64,000 nt of DNA from contig NZ_BSTT01000009.1 of NCBI RefSeq assembly GCF_030269685.1, positions 180,244 through 244,243 of the forward strand. Reading direction: 5' to 3'. The translations under genes were made by a program, and so were the position numbers. The notes beneath the pieces were generated by a model that searched no databases, had not been told where the DNA came from, and saw nothing but the letters and a program-made list of their open reading frames with translations. The DNA is from Actinomycetospora sp. NBRC 106378 (GTDB lineage Bacteria; Actinomycetota; Actinomycetes; Mycobacteriales; Pseudonocardiaceae). Positions 49,636 to 58,886 of the stretch are shown here, one piece after another; the stretch's first letter is position 1, and the number at the start of each line of letters is the position of its first letter.

Positions 49636-50283
49636 ATGGTGAGCGCCCCGACCGTCCCCGCGAAGCCCCGCATCATCCCGGCGCATCCGGCCCGTGCTGC
49701 CGTCGGGATGGTGCTCTTCCTCGCCCTGCTGTGGGTCATCGAGGCCCTGGACCAGTTCGTCTTCCGCGGTGCGCTGGATCAGGACGGCATCGTCCCGCGT
49801 TCCGTGAGCGGCCTCTCCGGCATCCTCTGGGCGCCGCTGCTGCACTACGGGTGGGCGCACCTCATCGCCAACTCGCTGCCGTTCCTGGTGCTCGGCTTCC
49901 TCGTCCTGGCCGGCGGCCTCGGCCAGTTCATCGCGGTGACCGCCCTGGTGTGGCTGCTCGGCGGCTTCCTCACCTGGCTCACCGGCTTCGGGGTCACCGT
50001 CGGGGCGTCCGGGGTGATCTTCGGGTGGCTCGCCTTCCTGCTCTTCCGCGGCTTCTTCGCCCGGTCCGGACGGCAGATCGCGCTCGCCGTCGTGCTCTTC
50101 CTGCTCTACGGCGGGGTGCTCTGGGGCGTGCTGCCGGGCACGCCCGGGGTCTCCTGGCAGGCTCACCTGTTCGGGGCACTGGCCGGGATCCTGGCCGCGC
50201 GGCTCGTCGCCACGGCGGATCGACGGGGCTCGCGGGGAAGCCGTCCGTCCGACGGAGTGTCGCCCTCTCCGATCGGCCCGTAG
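49636..50283 (+). CDS. Rhomboid-family intramembrane protease
   Basis: A 215-residue polytopic protein with six hydrophobic segments. The rhomboid features are HYGWAHLIANSLPF (oxyanion and structural His/Asn), GVTVGASGVIFGW (catalytic Ser in GASG) and SWQAHLFGALAGI (catalytic His). It corresponds to Rv1337. ATG 49636 or GTG 49639. In M. tuberculosis murI follows; here the next gene is the metallo-beta-lactamase-fold protein, ten bases away. Confidence 0.9.
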   Translation: MVSAPTVPAKPRIIPAHPARAAVGMVLFLALLWVIEALDQFVFRGALDQDGIVPRSVSGLSGILWAPLLHYGWAHLIANSLPFLVLGFLVLAGGLGQFIAVTALVWLLGGFLTWLTGFGVTVGASGVIFGWLAFLLFRGFFARSGRQIALAVVLFLLYGGVLWGVLPGTPGVSWQAHLFGALAGILAARLVATADRRGSRGSRPSDGVSPSPIGP

Positions 50284-50292
50284 GGTGCCCGC

Positions 50293-51051
50293 GTGGAACT
50301 GATCGTCCTGGGGTGTTCCGGCAGCGGGGCCGGGCCCACTTCGCCTGCGTCCGGGTACCTCGTACGCACCCGCTCCACGACCCTGGCGCTCGACCTGGGC
50401 AACGGCACCTTCGGGACGCTGCAGCGCCACATGGACCCGTTCGACCTCGACGCGGTGGTCCTGTCGCACCTGCACCCGGACCACTGCGCGGACGTCTCCG
50501 GGCTGATCGTCCACCGGCGCTACCACCCGGACGGGCCCGGCAAGGTGCTGCCGCTGCACGGGCCGAGCGAGTCCGAGGTGCGCCTGGCGGTGGCCTACGC
50601 GCCGTCCTCGGACGAACGCGTCGCCACCGATCTGACGGACGTCTTCGACTACCACGTGTTCGCGGACGGCCCGGCCGGCGTCGGCGACTTCGCACTGTCG
50701 AGCGCCCCGGTGGACCACCCCTGCGAGGCCTACGGGGTCCGTCTCGAGCACGACGGCCGGGTGCTGGTCTACTCGGGCGACACCGGGCCGTGCGACTCGC
50801 TCGTCGAGCTCGCCCGGGGCGCGGACGTGCTGCTGTGCGAAGCGACCTGGACCGACTCGCCCGACCGTCCGCCGGGGGTGCACCTCTCGGGCAAGCAGGC
50901 CGGGGTGGTCGCCCGCGAGGCCGGGGTGAAGCGGCTGCTCATCACCCACGTGCCGGCCTGGTACGACGGCGAGGAACTCCTCTCCGAGGCGCGGACCGAG
51001 TACTCCGGCCCGGCGGAGCTCGTCCGGCCCGACGGGCACTACACGGTCTGA
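50293..51051 (+). CDS. MBL-fold hydrolase, Rv1339-like cyclic nucleotide phosphodiesterase
   Basis: A 252-residue metallo-beta-lactamase-fold enzyme. The metal motif is SHLHPDHCAD near residues 58-66, with further ligands in PVDHPCEAYG, YSGDTGPCD and ITHVPAW. N-terminal LIVLGCSGSGAGPTSPASGYLV is the RNase Z/CpdA-like opening. The M. tuberculosis homologue Rv1339 degrades cAMP, so a cyclic-nucleotide phosphodiesterase role is likely. GTG 50293. Confidence 0.88.
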   Translation: MELIVLGCSGSGAGPTSPASGYLVRTRSTTLALDLGNGTFGTLQRHMDPFDLDAVVLSHLHPDHCADVSGLIVHRRYHPDGPGKVLPLHGPSESEVRLAVAYAPSSDERVATDLTDVFDYHVFADGPAGVGDFALSSAPVDHPCEAYGVRLEHDGRVLVYSGDTGPCDSLVELARGADVLLCEATWTDSPDRPPGVHLSGKQAGVVAREAGVKRLLITHVPAWYDGEELLSEARTEYSGPAELVRPDGHYTV

Positions 51052-51070
51052 GGCCGACCCGGCTGCCTCG

Positions 51071-51130
51071 CGCGAGGGTCACGTGGGGCGGGTTCCGGCG
51101 CGGCCGGGCATGCCTGGTGTGCACCTCGCG
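51071..51130. repeat. 60-bp dispersed intergenic palindrome, copy 3
   Basis: CGCGAGGGTCACGTGGGGCG at the left and GCATGCCTGGTGTGCACCTC plus GCG at the right. It is 19 bases after the MBL gene stop, and a fourth copy follows after 22 bases in the same orientation. Confidence 0.75.
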
Positions 51131-51152
51131 GACGGGTGCACGGGGTGGCGTT

Positions 51153-51213
51153 CGCGAGGGTGATGTGGGGCAGGTCCCGGCGCGCGCGGGGCATGCCTGG
51201 TGTGCACCTCGCG
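51153..51213. repeat. 60-bp dispersed intergenic palindrome, copy 4
   Basis: CGCGAGGGTGATGTGGGGCA at the left and GCATGCCTGGTGTGCACCTC plus GCG at the right, 61 bases. It is a direct tandem neighbour of copy 3. The two fill the gap between convergent MBL and MFS genes. Confidence 0.75.
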
Positions 51214-51226
51214 GGGGCCCGACGGG

Positions 51227-52678
51227 TCAGCGCGCGGTGGCTCCATCGACCGGCTCGGTGACGAGCTCGGCGGGGGAGTCCTCCGTGGTGCGCGGCGATC
51301 GCGGCAGCAGCAGCGCCACGAGCCCGGCCACCGCCACGACCACCGCGGCCACTGCGAACGCGCGGGTGGTGCCGGCCGTGGCGGCCGCAGCCGGGGAGGC
51401 GCCCACCGCGAGCAGCCCGTCGGCCCGTGCGGTGGCGAGGGTGGACAGCACGGCGAGGCCGATCGCCCCGCCGACCTGACGCGAGGTGTTGAGCAGCCCG
51501 GACGCGAGGCCCGCCCGGGTGCGGTCGACCCCCGAGGTGGCGGCCCCCGCGAGCGGCGTCAGCGCGACACCCATGCCCAGCCCCACGGCGATGCCCGGTC
51601 CGAGCACGCCGCCGACCCACGTCGACTCCGGGGTGAGCAGCGCGAACCACGCGAAGCCGGCCGCCGTCAGGAACGCACCGCCGACGAGCAGGGGCCGGGT
51701 GCCGAGCCGCCCGAGCATGCGGGAGGAGAACTGGGAGCCGAGCACGATCGAGGCCGACTGCGGCAGGAACGCGAGCCCGGCGGTGAGCGCGTCGAAGCCG
51801 AGGACGCCCTGCATGTGGATCGACAGGAAGTACCACATCGCGAACATGGCCGAGGCGATCAGCGCCATCGTGCCGTTGGCGACGCTGACCGGGCGGATCC
51901 GGAAGATGCCGAGCGGGACGAGCGGCGAGGCGATCCGCGTCTCGAGGACCGCGAAGCCCGTGAGCAGCACCGCGGCGACGACGAAGCTGCCCCAGGTCAG
52001 GGGCGCGGCCCACCCGGCGGTCTCGCTGGTGACCACCCCGTGCACGAACGCGACCAGACCACCGGTGACGAGCACCGCGCCCCCGACGTCGAGGCGCGGG
52101 CGGTCGTCCGCGCGGGTCTCGGACACCGCGATCCGGGCGAGCACCGCCGTCAGCACCACGACGGGCACGTTCACCAGGAAGATCCAGCGCCAGCTGAGGA
52201 AGTGCACGAGCACCCCGCCCGCGATGCCGCCCACGGCGCCGCCGACCCCGCCGATCGCCGTCCAGGCCCCGAGCGCGCGCGAGCGGGCGGCGCCCTCGGT
52301 GAAGGTGGTCGTGAGGATCGTCAGGGTGGCGGGGGAGAGGACCGCACCGCCGAGGCCCTGCGCGGCGCGGGCGGCGAGCACGAGCCCCTGCGAGTCGGCC
52401 AGGCCGCCGACCAGCGACGCCGTCCCGAACAGCACGAGCCCGGCCAGGAACATCCGGCGGCGCCCGAAGAGGTCGGCCGCGCGCCCGCCGAGCAGCAGGA
52501 AGCCCGCGAACGCCAGCGTGTAGGCGCTGACCACCCACTGCAGCCCGACCGCCGAGAACCCGAGCGCCTCCCGCATCGCCGGCAGCGCGACGTTCACGAT
52601 CGACACGTCGAGCACGACCATGAACTGCGCGAGGCAGGCGACGAGGAGAACGAGACGGTCCCGGGGCACGTGCGCCAC
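51227..52678 (-). CDS. MFS transporter, DHA2 (EmrB/QacA) family
   Basis: A 483-residue exporter with 14 predicted helices. Helix 1 has the DHA2 motif [17 protein letters not shown]; loop 2-3 is [17 protein letters not shown]; helix 5 motif C is [18 protein letters not shown]. The substrate is unknown, probably drugs or secondary metabolites. GTG 52678 is chosen; it is divergent from rph with about 60 bases between. It interrupts the otherwise conserved Rv1339-rph order, so it is likely an insertion in this lineage. Confidence 0.87.
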   Translation of the reverse strand: MAHVPRDRLVLLVACLAQFMVVLDVSIVNVALPAMREALGFSAVGLQWVVSAYTLAFAGFLLLGGRAADLFGRRRMFLAGLVLFGTASLVGGLADSQGLVLAARAAQGLGGAVLSPATLTILTTTFTEGAARSRALGAWTAIGGVGGAVGGIAGGVLVHFLSWRWIFLVNVPVVVLTAVLARIAVSETRADDRPRLDVGGAVLVTGGLVAFVHGVVTSETAGWAAPLTWGSFVVAAVLLTGFAVLETRIASPLVPLGIFRIRPVSVANGTMALIASAMFAMWYFLSIHMQGVLGFDALTAGLAFLPQSASIVLGSQFSSRMLGRLGTRPLLVGGAFLTAAGFAWFALLTPESTWVGGVLGPGIAVGLGMGVALTPLAGAATSGVDRTRAGLASGLLNTSRQVGGAIGLAVLSTLATARADGLLAVGASPAAAATAGTTRAFAVAAVVVAVAGLVALLLPRSPRTTEDSPAELVTEPVDGATAR

Positions 52679-52736
52679 GCTAACCAAGGGGTCCGACAGC
52701 GTCGCTCCGGAGCGGCGCCTCCTAGGGTGGGCGACC

Positions 52737-53480
52737 GTGGCACGCAGTGACGGCAGGTCCGACGACGAACTCCGCCCCATCGAGATCCGGCGGGGGTTCC
52801 AGCAGCACCCGGCCGGGTCCGTGCTGGTGTCCTTCGGCAACACCCGTGTGCTCTGCGCGGCGAGCGTGACCGAGGGCGTTCCCCGCTGGCGGCGCGACTC
52901 CGGCCTCGGCTGGCTCACCGCCGAGTACGCGATGCTGCCCTCGGCGACGCACACCCGGTCCGACCGCGAGTCGGTGAAGGGCCGCGTCGGCGGTCGCACC
53001 CACGAGATCAGCCGGCTGGTCGGCCGGTCGCTGCGCGCGGCGATCGACCTCAAGGCGCTCGGCGAGAACACGATCCAGCTCGACTGCGACGTCCTCCAGG
53101 CCGACGGCGGCACCCGCACCGCGGCGATCACCGGCGCCTACGTGGCCCTCGCCGACGCCGTGACCTGGCTCGGGGCGAAGAAGAAGCTGGCCGACCCGAA
53201 CCCGCTGTCGTGCTCCATCGCGGCGGTCTCGGTCGGCGTCGTGGACGGTCGGGTGCGCCTCGACCTGCCCTACGAGGAGGACAGCCGCGCCGAGGTCGAC
53301 ATGAACGTCGTCGCGACCGACGCGGGCACGCTCGTCGAGGTCCAGGGGACCGGGGAGGGCGCCACCTACACCCGCGCCACCCTCGACGCCATGCTCGACT
53401 CGGCCCTCGCCGGCATCGCTCGACTCACCGAGGCCCAGGCCGCCGCGCTCGCCGAGCCGTACCCGGGGGAGCTGCCGTGA
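52737..53480 (+). CDS. rph: Ribonuclease PH
   Basis: A 247-residue phosphorolytic 3'-5' exoribonuclease that trims tRNA 3' ends. Typical segments: [32 protein letters not shown], the phosphate-binding Arg region [39 protein letters not shown] and [11 protein letters not shown] 52737. Its stop overlaps the rdgB start (GTGA, 53477-53480), as in the conserved rph-rdgB pair. Confidence 0.96.
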   Translation: MARSDGRSDDELRPIEIRRGFQQHPAGSVLVSFGNTRVLCAASVTEGVPRWRRDSGLGWLTAEYAMLPSATHTRSDRESVKGRVGGRTHEISRLVGRSLRAAIDLKALGENTIQLDCDVLQADGGTRTAAITGAYVALADAVTWLGAKKKLADPNPLSCSIAAVSVGVVDGRVRLDLPYEEDSRAEVDMNVVATDAGTLVEVQGTGEGATYTRATLDAMLDSALAGIARLTEAQAAALAEPYPGELP

Positions 53481-54139
53481 CGAGCGATCCGGTCGAGCTC
53501 CGCTCCGCCGCGTCTCCCACGAAGGTCCTCCTCGCCACCCGCAACGACGCCAAGCTCGTCGAGCTCCGGGAGATCGTCTCCGGGCTCGGCGTCGAGGTCG
53601 TCGGGCTGAACGAGGTGCCCGAGTTCCCCGAGGCCCCCGAGACCGGGGCGACGTTCGCGGAGAACTCGCTGGCCAAGGCCCGGGACGCGTGCGCGGCGAC
53701 CGGCATGATCGCCGTCGCCGACGACTCCGGGCTCGCCGTCGACGCCCTCAACGGGATGCCGGGGGTGCTCTCGGCGCGCTGGTCGGGCTCGTCCGGCGAC
53801 CGTCGGGAGAAGGACGCGAAGAACCTCGCGCTCGTGCTCGACCAGATGGCCGACGTCCCCGAGGAACGCCGCGGCGCCGCCTTCGTCTGCGCGGCCGCGG
53901 CCGTGCACCCGGACGGCCGCGAGGTCGTCGTGACCGAGCGCTGGCCCGGGCGGCTGATCCGCACCTCGCGCGGCGTCAACGGCTTCGGCTACGACCCGGC
54001 CTTCGTTCCCGACGGCGGGTCGGTCACCTCCGCGGAGATGTCTCCGGAGGAGAAGAACGCGGTCTCGCACCGGGCCCGGGCGTTCCGCTCGCTGGCGCCG
54101 GAGCTGCGGAAGCTCGTCGGGGACGCTCCGTCGTCGTGA
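53477..54139 (+). CDS. rdgB: Non-canonical purine NTP pyrophosphatase (RdgB/HAM1)
   Basis: A 220-residue ITP/XTP pyrophosphatase that cleans deaminated purine nucleotides. The signature is [16 protein letters not shown] (family TxNxxK), [40 protein letters not shown] and [11 protein letters not shown] 15-residue extension precedes the core. GTG 53477; the stop overlaps the methyltransferase start (GTGA, 54136-54139). Confidence 0.96.
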   Translation: MTSDPVELRSAASPTKVLLATRNDAKLVELREIVSGLGVEVVGLNEVPEFPEAPETGATFAENSLAKARDACAATGMIAVADDSGLAVDALNGMPGVLSARWSGSSGDRREKDAKNLALVLDQMADVPEERRGAAFVCAAAAVHPDGREVVVTERWPGRLIRTSRGVNGFGYDPAFVPDGGSVTSAEMSPEEKNAVSHRARAFRSLAPELRKLVGDAPSS

Positions 54140-54744
54140 ACCAGCAGTACTTCGCCGAGGAGCCGACCACCCCGTCCGCGCCGGAACCGGCGCGGCTCGA
54201 CGTCCGGGGCCTGTCGCTGCAGGTCACGACCGACTCCGGGGTGTTCGCCCGCGGCCGTCTCGACAAGGGCACACGGGTGCTGCTCGAGCACGCGCCCGAG
54301 CCCGAGCGGGGCGGCGACCTGCTCGACCTCGGCTGCGGGTGGGGACCGATCTCGCTGTGGTTGGCGACGATCCGGCGCCGGTCCACGGTCTGGGCGGTCG
54401 ACGTGAACACGCGGGCGCTGGGGCTGGTGGAGCAGAACGCCCGCGCCGCCGGCCTGGACAACATCCGGGCCTGCCGTCCCGACGAGGTCCCCGACGACGT
54501 CCGCTTCGCCGGCATGTGGTCCAACCCCCCGATCCGGGGCGGGAAGGAGGCCCTGCACGACCTGCTCCTGCAGTGGCTGCCGCGGGTGGACGGACCCAGC
54601 CACCTCGTCGTCGCGAAGAACCTCGGATCCGACTCGCTCGCGCGATGGCTGGGCGATCAGGGGTACAGGGTGTCGAGACTGTCGTCGAACGCGGGGTTCC
54701 GCGTGCTGGAGGTCCTCGATGCTGGCGGTGGAACGGAGCGGTAG
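54136..54744 (+). CDS. RsmC-like class I rRNA methyltransferase
   Basis: A 202-residue methyltransferase of the small MTS family. Motif I is DLLDLGCGWGPISLWLA; motif IV is WSNPPIRGGKEALHDLL, the NPP-F/I-H/R-GK box typical of guanine-N2 rRNA enzymes of the RsmC/RlmG type; SHLVVAKNLGSDSLARWL closes the fold. N-terminal QYFAEEPTTPS and VTTDSGVFARGRLDKGTRVLLEHAP are the family opening. It is translationally coupled to rdgB and overlaps the next gene by 26 bases. Confidence 0.88.
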   Translation: MNQQYFAEEPTTPSAPEPARLDVRGLSLQVTTDSGVFARGRLDKGTRVLLEHAPEPERGGDLLDLGCGWGPISLWLATIRRRSTVWAVDVNTRALGLVEQNARAAGLDNIRACRPDEVPDDVRFAGMWSNPPIRGGKEALHDLLLQWLPRVDGPSHLVVAKNLGSDSLARWLGDQGYRVSRLSSNAGFRVLEVLDAGGGTER

Positions 54745-55540
54745 CGGTGCCCCGGTGCTGTGCCTGCACGGGTGGCCGGGCGGGGTGTCGGACTACCGGC
54801 TGCTGACGCCGTTGCTGGTGGACACCGCCGAGGTCGTGGTGCCGCACCTGCCGGGGTTCGGGAAGTCGTTCACCCCGGGCGACGAGTCACGGCCGCCGTC
54901 GGACTTCGACCGGGCGCACATCGTGTCGGCGCTCGCCGAGCTGGACCTGGAGCCCGCCGTCGTCGTGGGCTACGACGTCGGCATCACGACGGCGGTCGCG
55001 TACGCCCGCGAGTACCCCGACCGGGTCCGGGCGTTGGTCCTCGGGAACACGCTCGCGCCGTCGGTGACGGTGGAGGCGGTGCTGTCCGACGAGTACCGAC
55101 CCGAGTTCTGGTACCAGGACTTCCAGCAGCTGGACCTCGCGGTGAACCTGATCGACGGCAACCCGGCGGCCGTGCGGACGTACCTGGAGCACTTCTGGTC
55201 GCACTGGGGCGGGCGCCCGGAGGCCGTCGTCGACGAGCAGCTCGTCGAGGACTACGCGCGGCCGGGGGCGTTCACGGCGTCGCTGAACTGGTACCGCTCG
55301 GGCTCGTCCTCGCTGTACACGGCGCTGGGCCTGAAGGGCGTGACGGAGTTCCCACCGCCGGTGGACGTGCCGGCCACCGTCGTCTGGGGGGCGCAGGACC
55401 CGATCTTCCCGCCCGCGTTCGCCTCGGCCGTGCCGGACCTGCTGCCGCGCGCGGACGTGCGGGTGCTCGACGACGTCGGGCACTTCACGCCGGTCGAGGC
55501 GGCGGGGGAGATGGCCGAGGCGGTCCGCTCGTACCTCTGA
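54719..55540 (+). CDS. Alpha/beta hydrolase with Asp nucleophile (epoxide-hydrolase-like)
   Basis: A 273-residue hydrolase. The oxyanion motif is CLHGWPGGVSDY (HGWPG as in epoxide hydrolases); the nucleophile elbow is VVGYDVGITTA, with Asp rather than Ser; the acid is in VVWGAQDPIFPP and the His in DDVGHFTPVEAA. Asp at the elbow puts it with epoxide hydrolases and haloalkane dehalogenases; HGWPG favours the former. ATG 54719 lies within the end of the methyltransferase gene. The substrate is unknown. Confidence 0.83.
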   Translation: MLAVERSGSGAPVLCLHGWPGGVSDYRLLTPLLVDTAEVVVPHLPGFGKSFTPGDESRPPSDFDRAHIVSALAELDLEPAVVVGYDVGITTAVAYAREYPDRVRALVLGNTLAPSVTVEAVLSDEYRPEFWYQDFQQLDLAVNLIDGNPAAVRTYLEHFWSHWGGRPEAVVDEQLVEDYARPGAFTASLNWYRSGSSSLYTALGLKGVTEFPPPVDVPATVVWGAQDPIFPPAFASAVPDLLPRADVRVLDDVGHFTPVEAAGEMAEAVRSYL

Positions 55541-55595
55541 GGCCTTCCCGACGAGAGTGCGATGGCTTGTCGCGGCGTCCTCGCCTACCCGGAGT

Positions 55596-55626
55596 GCCTT
55601 GTCGTTGTGAATCACAACGACAAGGC
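55596..55626. repeat. Palindrome of the TTGTCGTTGTGAATCAC family
   Basis: GCCTTGTCGTTGTGA (55596-55610) and TCACAACGACAAGGC (55612-55626) are exact reverse complements around a single A. The flanking GGGAGCCCACGACAGGTG at 55641-55658 also matches the end of each 135-bp unit at 16.1-16.4 kb. It lies between the hydrolase stop and the tRNA. Confidence 0.8.
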
Positions 55627-55714
55627 GGGGCCCTCCGGTCGGGAGCCCACGACAGGTGCGCGACGGCCTACAGTGACCGCACCCGCCGTCGGGAAGGAAT
55701 AGTCCGAACGGCAG

Positions 55715-55788
55715 ACCGGCGTAGCCCAATGGCAGGAGGCAGCGGCTTTAGGTGCCGCACAGTGTGGGTTCGAATCCCATCGCCGGTA
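55715..55788 (+). tRNA. Class I tRNA with UAG anticodon (Leu codon CUA by anticodon, but lacks the Leu-type long arm)
   Basis: A 74-base cloverleaf. Acceptor ACCGGCG pairs perfectly with CGCCGGT, discriminator A. D-arm GCC/GGC; anticodon arm GCGGC-TTTAGGT-GCCGC with anticodon TAG; a five-base variable loop ACAGT; T-arm GTGGG-TTCGAAT-CCCAT. A15 could pair with T48 (Levitt pair) and U33 and G37 are in place, so it looks functional. Bacterial tRNA-Leu always carries a long variable arm; this one does not. Amino acid identity is therefore uncertain. It ends two bases before the bcp stop codon on the opposite strand. Confidence 0.8.
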
Positions 55789-55790
55789 CG

Positions 55791-56264
55791 TCAGAGCTTC
55801 AGGTCGCGCAGCAGCCGGCTCACGTGGCCGGTGGCCTTGACCCCGTACTGGGCCACCTCCACCTTGCCCTCGGCGTCGACGACGAACGTCGACCGGATGA
55901 CGCCCACCGAGGTGCGCCCGTACATCGTCTTCTCGCCCCACGCGCCCCACTCGGGCATGACCGTCTTCTCGGCGTCGGAGAGCAGCGGGAACGTCAGGCC
56001 CTGGTCGGCGCGGAACTTGGCGAGCTTCTCGGGCTTGTCGGGGGAGATGCCGACGACGTCGATCCCGGCGTCGTTGAGCGTGCCGAGGTTCTCGGTGAAG
56101 TCGCACGCCTCCTTGGTGCAACCCGGGGTGTTCGCGGCCGGGTAGAAGTAGACGACGACGCGGCGCCCCCGGTAGTCCGCCAGGGACACCGTCTCGCCCG
56201 TGTCGGAGGTGAGCGAGAAGTCCGGAGCGACGTCACCCGGGGTCAGGCGGTTATCGGCAGCCAC
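55791..56264 (-). CDS. bcp: Thioredoxin-dependent peroxiredoxin Bcp/PrxQ
   Basis: A 157-residue atypical 2-Cys peroxiredoxin. The peroxidatic Cys is in YPAANTPGCTKEACDFTEN, and the resolving Cys four residues on in the same helix (CTKEAC), the PrxQ pattern. VGISPDKPEKLAKF and YGRTSVGVIRSTFVVDAEG complete the fold. It reduces peroxides with thioredoxin in the cytoplasm. GTG 56264. It lies divergent from the DUF3618 gene, the same pair as M. tuberculosis Rv2521-Rv2520c. Confidence 0.94.
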   Translation of the reverse strand: MAADNRLTPGDVAPDFSLTSDTGETVSLADYRGRRVVVYFYPAANTPGCTKEACDFTENLGTLNDAGIDVVGISPDKPEKLAKFRADQGLTFPLLSDAEKTVMPEWGAWGEKTMYGRTSVGVIRSTFVVDAEGKVEVAQYGVKATGHVSRLLRDLKL

Positions 56265-56439
56265 GGGCGGGCACGATAGCCGGGCGAGCGGGGCGACGGG
56301 GAATCGATACCGCTCACATGTCGTCGGCCACCGTGCGGCGCGTCGTCCCAGGGCTCGGCGCGCGGGGACGACACGATGCCGCCACGATGGCGGCACCCGA
56401 GGTGCTGCGGCACGTACCGAGAAGGACGAGGGAGGCTCC

Positions 56440-56661
56440 GTGGCACGCGACCCGGACACCATCGAGCGAGAGATCGAGCAGGCTCGCGAGGCGCTCGCCG
56501 GGGCGCTGGACGAGCTCTCCGAGCGGGCGAACCCGCAGCGTCTCGCCGACCAGGGCAAGGAGATCGCCGCCGAGAAGTGGGCGGACCCGAAGATCAAGTA
56601 CGCCGTGATCGCGGCGGGCACGTTGATCGGGCTGCTGGTGCTGCGGAAGCTGTTCAAGTAG
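56440..56661 (+). CDS. DUF3618 family small membrane protein
   Basis: A 73-residue protein. The N-terminal half is the DUF3618 helix (RDPDTIEREIEQAREALAGALDELSERAN), likely a coiled coil. The C-terminus is one membrane segment (AVIAAGTLIGLLVLRKLF). GTG 56440 has GAGGGAGG seven bases ahead. Function is unknown; the family is common in actinobacteria, often with envelope-stress genes. It is too short for most gene finders but well supported. Confidence 0.88.
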   Translation: MARDPDTIEREIEQAREALAGALDELSERANPQRLADQGKEIAAEKWADPKIKYAVIAAGTLIGLLVLRKLFK

Positions 56662-56745
56662 CCGGTCGTACGGCTGTGGGCGGGTACCGCGAGGTGATAG
56701 GAACCTCGCAGTGCCCGCCCGCTGTCGTTTCCGGAGGTTCCCGCC

Positions 56746-58476
56746 GTGCCGACGTCGTCGTCGCAACTGACTCCCGCCGCGCAGGCGTTCCGCGCCGCGC
56801 GTGACCTGCTCGTCGAGCGACAGACCGACTACGACGCCGCCCGCCGTGACTTCGCCTGGCCGGAGCTCGACGAGTTCAACTGGGCGCTCGAGCACTTCGA
56901 CGCGATCGGCCGGGACCCGTCGTCGCAGGACCGCGCGGCGCTGTGGATCGTCGAGCAGGACGGCTCCGAGGCGAAGTACTCCTTCGCGACGATGAGCGAG
57001 CGGTCGAACCGCACCGCGAACTGGCTGCGCTCCCTCGGCGTCCGCCGCGGCGACCGGATGATCCTCATGCTCGCCAACCAGGTGGAGCTGTGGGACACGA
57101 TCCTCGCGGCGATGAAGCTGGGCGCCGTGCTGATCCCGTCGACGCCGATGCTGGGCGCGGCCGACCTGCGCGACCGCATCGACCGGGGCGCCGCCGCGCA
57201 CGTCGTGGTCCGCGACGCCGACGTCGACAAGTTCGCCGACGTGCCGGGCGACTACACGCGCATCGCCGTCGGCCCGTCCGTCCCGGAGGGCTGGCAGGAC
57301 TTCGCGTCGGCCTCCTCCGCGTCCGCGGACTTCGAGCCGGACGGCCCGACGAGGGCCGACGACACCCTGCTCCTCTACTTCACCTCGGGCACCACGTCGA
57401 AGCCCAAGCTGGTGCAGCACACGCACGTGTCCTACCCGGTCGGGCACCTGTCGACGATGTACTGGATCGGCCTGCAGCCGGGCGACGTGCACTGCAACGT
57501 CGCCTCCCCGGGCTGGGCGAAGCACGCGTGGTCGAACGTCTTCGCGCCGTGGTGCGCCGAGGCGACGATCTTCATCTACAACTACGCCCGCTTCGACGCG
57601 GACACGATGCTGCGGGTGCTCGTCGACCACGGCGTGAGCACGTTCTGCGCGCCGCCCACGGTGTGGCGGATGCTCATCCAGGCCGACCTGAAGGCCTGGA
57701 AGGTCCCGATGCGCGAGCTGGTCGGCGCGGGCGAGCCGCTGAACGCCGAGGTCATCGAGCAGGTCCGGGAGGCCTGGGGCCTGACGATCCGCGACGGCTT
57801 CGGCCAGACCGAGTCGTCGCTGCAGATCGCCAACACCCCTGGCCAGCCGGTGAAGGACGGCTCGATGGGCCGCCCGCTGCCGGGCTTCGAGATCGCGCTG
57901 GTCGACCCGGTGTCGGGTGCGGTCGGCGAGGAGGGCGAGATCTGCGTCGACCTCTCGAAGCGCCCGGTCGGCCTCATGGTCGGGTACGCCGACGACGAGG
58001 AGCGCAACGCCGAGGTGATGCGCGGCGGCTACTACCACACCGGCGACGTCGGAGCCCGGGACGCGGACGGCTACATCACCTACGTCGGCCGCTCCGACGA
58101 CGTCTTCAAGGCCTCCGACTACCGCATCTCGCCGTTCGAGCTCGAGAGCGTGCTGATCGAGCACGACGCGGTCGCCGAAGCGGCGGTCGTGCCGTCGCCG
58201 GACCCGCTCCGGCTCGCCGTCCCGAAGGCCTACGTGGTGCTGGCGCGCGGCTTCTCGCCGGACGCCGACACGGCCCGGTCGATCCTGGAGTACTGCCGCG
58301 CGAACCTGCCCGCGTACAAGCGGGTGCGGCGCCTCGAGTTCGCGGACCTGCCGAAGACGATCTCCGGGAAGATTCGCCGGGTCGAACTGCGGGGTCGGGA
58401 GAACGAACTGCGGCCGAACGGCGAGGGCACCCCCGAGGGCGAGTTCTCCGACGAGTCGCTCGGGCTGCGTTCGTGA
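56746..58476 (+). CDS. AMP-dependent acyl-CoA synthetase
   Basis: A 576-residue adenylate-forming ligase. The AMP-binding motif is LLLYFTSGTTSKPKLVQHTH near residue 205; GFGQTES near residue 350 is motif A5; GYYHTGDVGARDADGYITYVGRSDDVFK holds the conserved Asp and hinge; the C-terminal catalytic Lys is in LPKTISGKIRRVEL. It resembles medium-chain or aryl acyl-CoA ligases. GTG 56746. The stop overlaps the thioesterase start (GTGA), so the pair likely activates and then hydrolyses, or proofreads, the same acyl group. Confidence 0.93.
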   Translation: MPTSSSQLTPAAQAFRAARDLLVERQTDYDAARRDFAWPELDEFNWALEHFDAIGRDPSSQDRAALWIVEQDGSEAKYSFATMSERSNRTANWLRSLGVRRGDRMILMLANQVELWDTILAAMKLGAVLIPSTPMLGAADLRDRIDRGAAAHVVVRDADVDKFADVPGDYTRIAVGPSVPEGWQDFASASSASADFEPDGPTRADDTLLLYFTSGTTSKPKLVQHTHVSYPVGHLSTMYWIGLQPGDVHCNVASPGWAKHAWSNVFAPWCAEATIFIYNYARFDADTMLRVLVDHGVSTFCAPPTVWRMLIQADLKAWKVPMRELVGAGEPLNAEVIEQVREAWGLTIRDGFGQTESSLQIANTPGQPVKDGSMGRPLPGFEIALVDPVSGAVGEEGEICVDLSKRPVGLMVGYADDEERNAEVMRGGYYHTGDVGARDADGYITYVGRSDDVFKASDYRISPFELESVLIEHDAVAEAAVVPSPDPLRLAVPKAYVVLARGFSPDADTARSILEYCRANLPAYKRVRRLEFADLPKTISGKIRRVELRGRENELRPNGEGTPEGEFSDESLGLRS

Positions 58477-58886
58477 GCGTCGCGTACCCGGTGGTGCCGC
58501 GGTACGCCGAGATCGACCAGCAGGGCGTGGTGTTCTTCGGCCACTACCTGACCTGGTGCGACGAGGCGTTCACGGCCTTCCAGGCGGCCGTCGGCTACCC
58601 GTACCCCGAGATGATCGCCGACGGCGTGGACATCCAGATCGTGCACGCGTCGCTCGACTACGGGTCGTCGGTGCGATGGGGCGACGAGGTGTCGCTGGTC
58701 GTCGAGAACGAGCAGGTCGGTACGACGTCGATCTCCTCGCGGGTGGCGGTCCGGCGGCGGTCCGGGGACGCGTGGGAGGACGCGGTCACCGTGCACCTGG
58801 TGCACGTCTGCGTCGACGCGACCTCGTTCACCAAGGTGCCCGTGCCGCCGCGCCTGGCGGAGGCGCTGGCGGCGTCCCGGGGCTGA
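58473..58886 (+). CDS. 4HBT-family acyl-CoA thioesterase
   Basis: A 137-residue hot-dog-fold protein. VPRYAEIDQQGVVFFGHYLTWCDEAFTAF is the 4-hydroxybenzoyl-CoA thioesterase opening, with the catalytic Asp in YAEIDQQGVVF (family D-x-x-G). VHASLDYGSSVRWGDEVSL forms the central sheet. It is cytoplasmic and coupled to the upstream acyl-CoA ligase by a GTGA overlap. The substrate is unknown. Confidence 0.9.
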   Translation: MSVAYPVVPRYAEIDQQGVVFFGHYLTWCDEAFTAFQAAVGYPYPEMIADGVDIQIVHASLDYGSSVRWGDEVSLVVENEQVGTTSISSRVAVRRRSGDAWEDAVTVHLVHVCVDATSFTKVPVPPRLAEALAASRG

